Shown here: positions 56,701 through 64,000 of the stretch, in pieces
Numbering within the stretch: position 1 is the stretch's first letter
Layout: each line of letters starts with the position of its first letter
Origin: Vanessa cardui
Lineage: Eukaryota > Arthropoda > Insecta > Lepidoptera > Nymphalidae
Length of the DNA stretch: 64,000 nt
Assembly: GCF_905220365.1 (NCBI RefSeq)
Contig: NC_061124.1
Span: 312,501 to 376,500 of the forward strand
Direction of reading: 5' to 3'
The notes under the pieces: generated by a model
Databases searched by the model: none
What the model was told of the DNA's origin: nothing
What the model saw: the letters and a program-made list of their open reading frames with translations, nothing else
Position numbers and translations under genes: made by a program

Positions 56701-57879
56701 TGCGAACTATGTTATTATACGCATTTTTGATAATTTTTCGTCTTAGTATTCTTATTAATATAATTAATCATATTTCATAAAGTATAACTGAGCATCTTGT
56801 TTAATATGTGGGAGGTAGTACCACTCGGTAGGCTTCATATAAGCATGTATATAGGTTAACTGGTGGTCTGTCGTAAGCGTCGGCCATTATTGTTTTAAGA
56901 AAAATGAATAATTTGTCACATTGTCAACGCACAACAGATAATGGGATCACAGATCTAAGTCCCTGGCGAGTTTGCGCAAAGTACTACCAAGAAGTGAAAA
57001 AATAAAAAGATCACGATCCTATAATACGATTAACATCGGTCCTAAGCTTATGTTTATTGGTGTAGTACGTACGAGACGTATTTTTAATTTTATTTTGGTA
57101 GGTATAAGAAAAAGAAAACTTTATAAGTTCTTTAAGTGAATAAATCTTACGTGAGATGACAGATGATTTCTATCTACGTTTTCACGCATAGGATTGTTAT
57201 TTTTGTTTACTTTTATAATAAATAATTACATCTACATAATTAAATATCTAGCAAATAGCTTTTAACACACCAATCTTATTATCACGAGCTGATTCGCCAG
57301 ATCAAGATGTTGGGCAAGTGTAGTAGCTAACTGAGATTTCAAATATGGAATGTCTGAAAATATTTCCTTGACCTAAACCTACGCAGAAGTTACTCGCAAG
57401 TCTCACATTTCTCGGTAACACTAGTTAGATTAATTCGAACTCACGGAGGGGCTGCAGATGCAAACACGGCGATCGATTTGTGTGAATTTCACAGTATTTT
57501 AGAAGGGCTCGGTGTAACCGTATACGCGGCTCGACAGCGGTTAGTGATTGATACGTCGCTGAATTTCTATCCCCGATCGGCTCACACGGCTTGCACACGC
57601 TTGCTTTACCGCAAGACACGTATGAAACGCGACGCTGTTTGTGTTTACCTATGTACATGTATACAATATACAAACTTACCGTAGCGTACTTTATAGGCAG
57701 TTTTGTCAAACAAAAAGTTTAAGTATAGTAGGTATACTTAAAATATTTTATGACTGAATACTTCTTTTGTAAGAAATGGTAAGAGACACAAACCGTTGGA
57801 CATGATCATAAAATCAAAAGCTCATAAAAGCATTATTTCAGTGACACGTCAGAGTTAAATTCAATGTAAAGTTATTACT

Positions 57880-58135
57880 AGAACTGAAAGTAGATTCGAC
57901 CTAGAAGAACCGTCATTAAACTAGGTAATTGAACCTCAATTTTGATTAGAGTATGTCAATAATTTACAATTAAATTTATAGATATCCTGAATCCACTTTT
58001 TTTATAATTAATATAATAAATCAGTAATATGGCTTATTAATCGATGTTTTATCATTGGATTTAATTTTTTATAGACCAATTTATAATTACCCGTGGAATC
58101 GTATTATAAAAGGATAATTATAATATGAATAAAGA
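57880..58135 (-). mobile_element. LINE D 3' fragment, more diverged
   Basis: Landmarks GAAAGTAGATTCGACCTAGA, AATCAGTAATATGGCTTATT and CCGTGGAATCGTATTATAAA follow the same order as in the 44.6-kb and 53.4-kb copies. Confidence 0.55.
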
Positions 58136-58564
58136 ACTCGTCGGTAGTTCAATAAGAACGTAACTTCGAACATGGAAAGATATGTCGACGATGAAACGAT
58201 CCAGATACATATGTATACACAGACTGAACTTAAAACCGTTAACTGATGCGAAGGTCGGTCGAAATGTGATATGATGCAGTCGCGAATTGTCTCGTTACTG
58301 TTTACAGATGCTTCCTTAAAAATTCAGCGGAGCCGACCTTGGCGCTAGAGCGTTGGAGCGTCGTGGGGGCGGGTGGTTTCTACGATGAGTCAGTGATGAT
58401 GCCTCAATGCGACCTACACGGGTACTTGCAATTACGACACCTTCAAAACTAATTAAATGCCTATGATTCGTTAAATTAACATAACATCCTCCATCATTCT
58501 GCAATCTCTCATCTATCTACTCTTACTAATGTGCAGACAACGATAGAATTGCCAGAAGTATTGT

Positions 58565-58705
58565 TGACATAACTACTGAGTTTCTTCTCGTTTGAATCTA
58601 TATTCCGAACCGGTGGTAACTTTACTTTTATTAGTTCTGAAAAATGACTATTCAACAGTTCAATTCAATTGTAAGAGCCTTCTCGAATACAGTTTATTTT
58701 GATTG
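58565..58705 (+). mobile_element. LINE D 3' end, opposite orientation
   Basis: CTACTGAGTTTCTTCTCGTT through CGAACCGGTGGTAACTTTA to TCTCGAATACAGTTTATTTT is the reverse complement order of the 3' end at 44575-44680, so this copy points the other way. Confidence 0.55.
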
Positions 58706-61700
58706 ATGGATGGAGATTTCGTAAAGTTTATTTATAAGCAAGAGATTTAAATATCTACAGACTTTTTCTTTAACGTAAACATTATATTATGCAGTACGAA
58801 GTGTACGACCTCGTAGTTTATGACAATGGTTCAAGTGTCGTTGATATGAAAATATTTTTTGTAATGATACATTTTGTCGTGTCTACTTTATCAATAAACA
58901 GGGCGATTAAAACACGTTCATAATTATAAAACGATCAATATTTGTAGCACGTCACCGCCGTAAAAATAAAAACTAATTTTTATGACGCGTTATTTTTATA
59001 ATGTCATAAATATAAATTCCCCGTTTGTACTTTTTTAAACGATATGTTTTACCTTCCTATAGTATTTTATTAAAACAATCGGATCTCGCGTTGATGACCA
59101 TTACAAGAATGATCTCATCGATGACGTTGCCAGCTGGGAAAACTCTTTTATTTGATTTAATATATTGTTAACGTAAACTTACCATCCGTTTGTAATAATT
59201 AACTTACATAAGCCGAAAATGTTGTTACTATATTATATTGGAATACAAATCTTGCCTAGCTAAACTTACTCAATCTCAATGAGAAAAAATCGGAACCGGC
59301 ATAAAAATCGGAACAAGAGGAACAAAATAAAACACAAATGTTATTACTTCAGACTACTTAAATAATGGTATATAATAAAAGGAGATGTAGGTCCCAATGT
59401 GAAGTTTTCTCTATCCGAGAAGGTTCGCGTCCATTTTCTAAGATTTTCCGTGACTTCCGAGTCGTAGATGTCGTTTTTCCATGAATACGTTGATTCTGCT
59501 TTGTAAAGTAAACGTCAGATATTAAAGAAAAACCGAAAAAGGTTTCGACGAACCTTCGAATTTCATCGCCCTCAATTTTTTTTACCGAAGGAAACTGATT
59601 GATAGTAAAACTCGGTATTCTTATTTGCCATTTTACTTCTTATATTATCTTAAATTACCTTACGCTCTAGATCTCAAGAAAATAAACAAAATAAATAGAA
59701 CTATTTCTCAAGGAATAATAATATTCGAGCTCTTTTTATAGAACGTATTGATGTGCGGTGATCAAAGATTTAAATCGTTAGATGCGCCCTCACCTTAAAA
59801 AACTGTGGAATAATTTTTACAATGCGTGTGTTGACAAGTCGCTTACGATGGCTTACGCACTCACACGAATGCGCGCGAAGTACGGTCAACAAATTCATCA
59901 AATTGTAAAATGTAAGAAATTAGGTTGTTAAAGGAAATAATTTGTAAAAATTACAAAAATGTATTTTTTGCAATTTTAACACGTTATTAAGAAACACTTT
60001 TCATTTTAACAAAAAAAAAATATAATTGTACTATAACAAAATGTATTATAATTTTATTGTTATTGCATAATATTTATTCTCCATGAAATAAAATCAATTT
60101 ATTAAACTTTTGACTGTTTGTTCTCTTAACATTTTTATGAATCTGATGAAGGCGTACATCAGCGTAGCATTTAATTACAGACTTTATTAATTGTATTTTA
60201 TGGTTCCAAGTTGCTGGTTGTTCTAGGCAGAACAAACTTGACTAAATAACGACTAGCTAACGTTCGTGTATCTTGCGGAAATCTAAATAATAAAAACGTA
60301 ATTTGAGAAAGGTATTTTCAATTATTTAAATTTTATTCCAGCACCAAAAAAGTTACTCTTGATTGAACAACTGAACCATTTTTAATAAAACGTCCATAAT
60401 TTACTAAGCTACTAGATTTCTAAGAGCAAAAATATATTTTGACGGATTAATATTACAAAATATATTACGGTGCAATTTAAAACATTTTTTGTAATATAAT
60501 ATTTATAAAACATAAAATGCCGACGCTACCACAGGATTGCCGCTGTTAATGTCCATTAATAGATGATCCCTTTCCAAGCCGCTTCCGTACTACTTCCGTG
60601 TATCTAGTTATATTATTTAATAGAATTGTACTGAGACAATAGTTTCATCTCTGTTAATTACATAAATTATGCCATACTACTTTCTCTGTCGCACAATTTC
60701 TTTCATTTCGTGGTCTTGTCGGACATCGGAATAAAATAAATTCAATATTAAAATAAATATAAATAGTTACGAGTGAAATGTTACACCCTGGGCTTTATTA
60801 GTATTTCTTGAGTTGTGATTGCACTTTCGAAAGGCACATGACGGCATTTTGCGATTTTTTTTGGATTATAATTAGCGCATTAATTACAATGGATGTCGTC
60901 TGACTGTCACTACGTATAAATGAACACTGATTGCGAATGAGTGAGCTGACTCATTTGAGTATTGACACATTTTATAGCGGTTATACTATGGCAGGGGCGC
61001 ATCTAACGATTTAAATCTTTGGCGGTGATAACATTCGGTAAAGTGAACACGTACCACTTTCTTATCTGAAGTGGTTAATTACATTCATTTATATACACGA
61101 AGCCTTGAACGTTTATTGAAATTAGCTCGTGTCATGTCGTCAAGGAGTTTCTGCTGTGTTTCGTACGAGTGTCGATTGTGTCGCTTTAATAGTATAATCT
61201 GCGTTAATTTTTCACGCTAACAGACCGTCGCATTAAGTCGAGGTACGTCTAGCAGCATTAAACATGACGCAAAACGACAAATGCAATATACTAATATTTA
61301 TCATTAGAGTGATTAGAAATTTTAAAACACGCAAGAGCCGTTGCGTCAGGTTCGTGTAACAGTAGCGCTTGAGCGCAGTGTCGACTGTCTTTAGCTCGCT
61401 GGACGATCAATCGTTTCTGTTGCAGCTGAATACAACTGTCATAATAGCAACTTAAGCACGGGATAATGTCTCATGCACCATTCAACTTTTCTCAGATATC
61501 TGTATTTGAGGGTAAACTGATGATAGTTCCTTGTGACTAGTTCTAAACTACCATGTTACGCTGGTACACCTGAATGTTTTGTATTAGGTAGATATATTTA
61601 ATCATAAAAAATGGAAAGAGCTTATAAATACAAAAAACTAAATATATAATTTAAAACTATATATATAATTTATATTTCATTTGCTGTTCAGTCGTTTTTA

Positions 61701-63174
61701 AACAGAGACATGATGTTATGGAAACGTTTGCCCGAATAGCATGAATTAGACTCTTCAAATGATGTAAACGATTATCGTATTACGGCACCTTCAGAGTTTT
61801 ACCCAAAAAAGGCGACAAAAATGTTCATATCGTGTGTTTCACTTTTGTTAAAATATTATATTTATTTATTTATTTATGTACCAACAGAGTATACAGAGAA
61901 TATATGAAGAGTGAGTCCAGGTGATGTGAATAAACTTACGCCTTGATGAGTTTACGAGAACGTTACAGTAACTCAGCGTGCAGTATTGATTTGTTTGCGC
62001 AACAACGGATCATGTCGCCGGCGTGAGGTTCACTACTATTCGTTATTTCTAATAATAAAATGTCACAACACAACGGAATGATCGGAATTTTTGAAAACAA
62101 TGAAAATAAAACATTTATGTTTATCATAAAGTATGAGATTCGGTTCTTGAGCAATACATGACGTCGGTTATCCATCACGTTTTACAAGCACGATACGAAT
62201 ACCTACATAACAATATAACGTTACTAAAACCAAGTTTATTTTTTTGTTTTTACTCATTATGTTGTGCCAACATATTGATTACTTCTTAGTAAACTGTGTA
62301 GTGGTAAGCCCTCGATTTGCGCGACGTTGATGGTACAACTTCCGATCGTATGTGACGCTGTGGAGAACCGGTTTACCGTCCTAGCTGTGCACGCTATCAG
62401 GGTTATTGCAAGGGCCTTAGTACACATAAAAGTTATTAAAAGTTATTTCCAATAATAAGCAAGGCATACAAGCAAATGGTATTCGATATGTGTGCAGGGA
62501 TTTGACTCGAATGTAATGATTCCCTTAAGGACATAACCAACCATTAACGAAATTTTTTAGTTATTTATTCTACGTCCGTTTAGTGATTAACAAAAGCGGG
62601 GTTAACAGATTCATCACACATCTCTAAAAGCGGAATATTTACAAACACACGTAAGCGAGAAATTCCTCGTAGGCATCGAATAGTGCAATTAGATATGTAT
62701 TATCGAGAGGAGCCGGCGTGACGTCGTCCGCCCGTACTCTGCACACATGACATCAGCGGCCGCGCGCCGCGTGAGCGCACGATGTGACCGACGCAAGTCA
62801 CTGCCAAGATTTTTCACGGTTTTTCCTACACGTATATTGCACTGGACTATTCATTCGGTGCGATCGTACTTTAATTCGACTTTGCCAGTATTTAGATATG
62901 TTTGACAGCAATTGATTCCCTGTACGCTTCCAACGACAACAATCAAAGATTGTATAATATATATAATAGAATTAATAGGTAACATCAAAGCGGTTATGTC
63001 GTGTCCAATAGAACAACGCCAGCGCGAAGTAAGTGGCAGTCAACGACCCGTTGCAAATATAGATTCATAACAAATCCATACAACTTGAGCAGCGAATATG
63101 GTTTCATTTACTTCCTTCCTAACAAAACCCTAAAAATGAAAATGTTAAATACGCGTAATATAATCTGATTTATA

Positions 63175-63300
63175 TAATAAGTAGGCAGAAGGTCAAGTGA
63201 GACGCCTGGTGGTAAGTGCTGTCCACCGTCCAAAGTCATGACGCTGTTGAGTGGGTGGTACATACCCAGAATAACTTGCAAAAACTCTACCACCAAATAT
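63175..63300 (+). mobile_element. family C repeat with internal deletion
   Basis: Begins AGGCAGAAGGTCAAGTGAGA and GCCTGGTGGTAAGTG, then jumps to GAGTGGGTGGTACATACCCA and CTACCACCAAATATG. The middle part found in the 15.4-kb copy is missing. Confidence 0.7.
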
Positions 63301-64000
63301 GTCGATAACATTAAAATATTTCCATTCTAATAAACGACGTATCGGGAAACGTAATAACTTATTTTAAATAATAAGATTACATGGCAAGTTTGAATAACAA
63401 AAATTCATCGAAACCATAACGTACCGCTTAACTGGTATCGGATGTATATCAGTGTTCCTTAAGTCATTCAATATTTACATTCCGATATAAAAACCATTTA
63501 CCTTTAACGCTAGATAGAATTCTATTATTTATGTCTTCCTTGTGACCGATATCGATACCTGAAACAAAAGACGGAAAGTTAAATAAGCCGATTAAATAAC
63601 AATAATTGTTAACAGTACATACAAACATAATTTCATACAAATTTGCAAAAACATTTTCCATTTCCTAAGGGGGTCCCCTTCCTCGCGAGGAACACAGAAT
63701 ATCGGTCGCACGCGATTATTAATGACGGTTAATGATAATACGCAAGGAGCTGAATTATACGATTATTTAATCAATGTATCAGCGGATACAGAAAGGCTGA
63801 TCGCAAGGTCGACGCCGACGGCGTTTCCGAGTAACGCTCTCGAGGTAAATACGCTAGTTTCCACTACAGAGAACTCGATGAAGAATCGTTTCAAATGTAC
63901 TTGAGATAAAAATAAAACAATTGCACAAAAGCTTTGGTGATATTCATCTTTATATTTATACGTTTCCATCGACGTAATCTCTTTTTTCTTAAGGTTTCAT

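Larger units (their letters stand above)
48695..64000. other. Fam102: presumed first intron of Fam102
   Basis: No coding exon is recognised on either strand. The phase of exon 48564-48694 requires an upstream exon, so this is interpreted as intron up to or beyond the window end. Contents: family C and LINE D fragments (52.1, 53.4, 57.9, 58.6, 63.2 kb) and CpG-dense patches at about 52870-53060, 54120-54300 and 62695-62800 that could be promoters or enhancers. The rest shows nothing recognisable. Confidence 0.5.

Noticed and set aside
57425..57709. 94-codon minus-strand frame in the presumed Fam102 intron
   Set aside because: No recognisable domain, no splice signals suited to the Fam102 N-terminus, and it is not similar to the expected first exon.
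63722..63904. Short plus-strand frame near the window end
   Set aside because: Sixty codons without a known motif; both strands are open, so chance is likely.

Overview
This window reads as lepidopteran (butterfly or moth) nuclear DNA. It has AT-rich introns, several tRNA-derived SINE families of the type common in Lepidoptera, a Tc1/mariner element and several non-LTR retrotransposons, plus three intron-containing genes whose proteins look insect. I favour a nymphalid-like butterfly because of the SINE types, but this is an inference.

Region 1-32060 (+ strand) is crumbs (crb), the apical polarity determinant. I could chain 40 coding exons from 5273 to 30736 by splice sites and reading phase. 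They encode a signal peptide, four laminin-G-like domains, about 30 EGF repeats, one membrane segment and the conserved tail ending in ERLI. The exon carrying the initiator Met lies upstream and was not identified. The 4-kb crb intron 15214-19236 holds a complete three-exon gene on the opposite strand, NOA1 (YqeH-type circularly permuted mitochondrial GTPase, 706 codons). The last large crb intron (26333-30106) holds a Tc1-type transposon that was itself hit by a SINE. It also holds, at 29640-29697, a short exon encoding a good signal peptide, in the right phase to splice to the final EGF/membrane/tail exons. That could give a CRB3-like short Crumbs.

Region 32100-41100 is a transposon island between two convergent genes. 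It contains a nearly intact CR1/Jockey-type LINE with only two stop codons, a SINE with a 13-bp target duplication, a frameshifted second reverse transcriptase and a decayed RTE-type LINE.

Region 41140-48694 (- strand) carries eleven phase-consistent exons of a FAM102/EEIG1 family protein (N-terminal C2-like domain, long Ser/Thr/Pro-rich middle, conserved C-terminal block), with polyadenylation signal and 3' UTR. Its first coding exon was not found; 48695-64000 is interpreted as its long 5' intron. That stretch is AT-rich with LINE and SINE fragments and a few CpG-dense patches.

Other notable structure: a 155-bp insertion at 7646-7800 contains the 3' half of U6 snRNA between 20-bp inverted arms and is flanked by a perfect 14-bp target duplication. 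Many crb exons are extremely GC-rich while others in the same gene are not.
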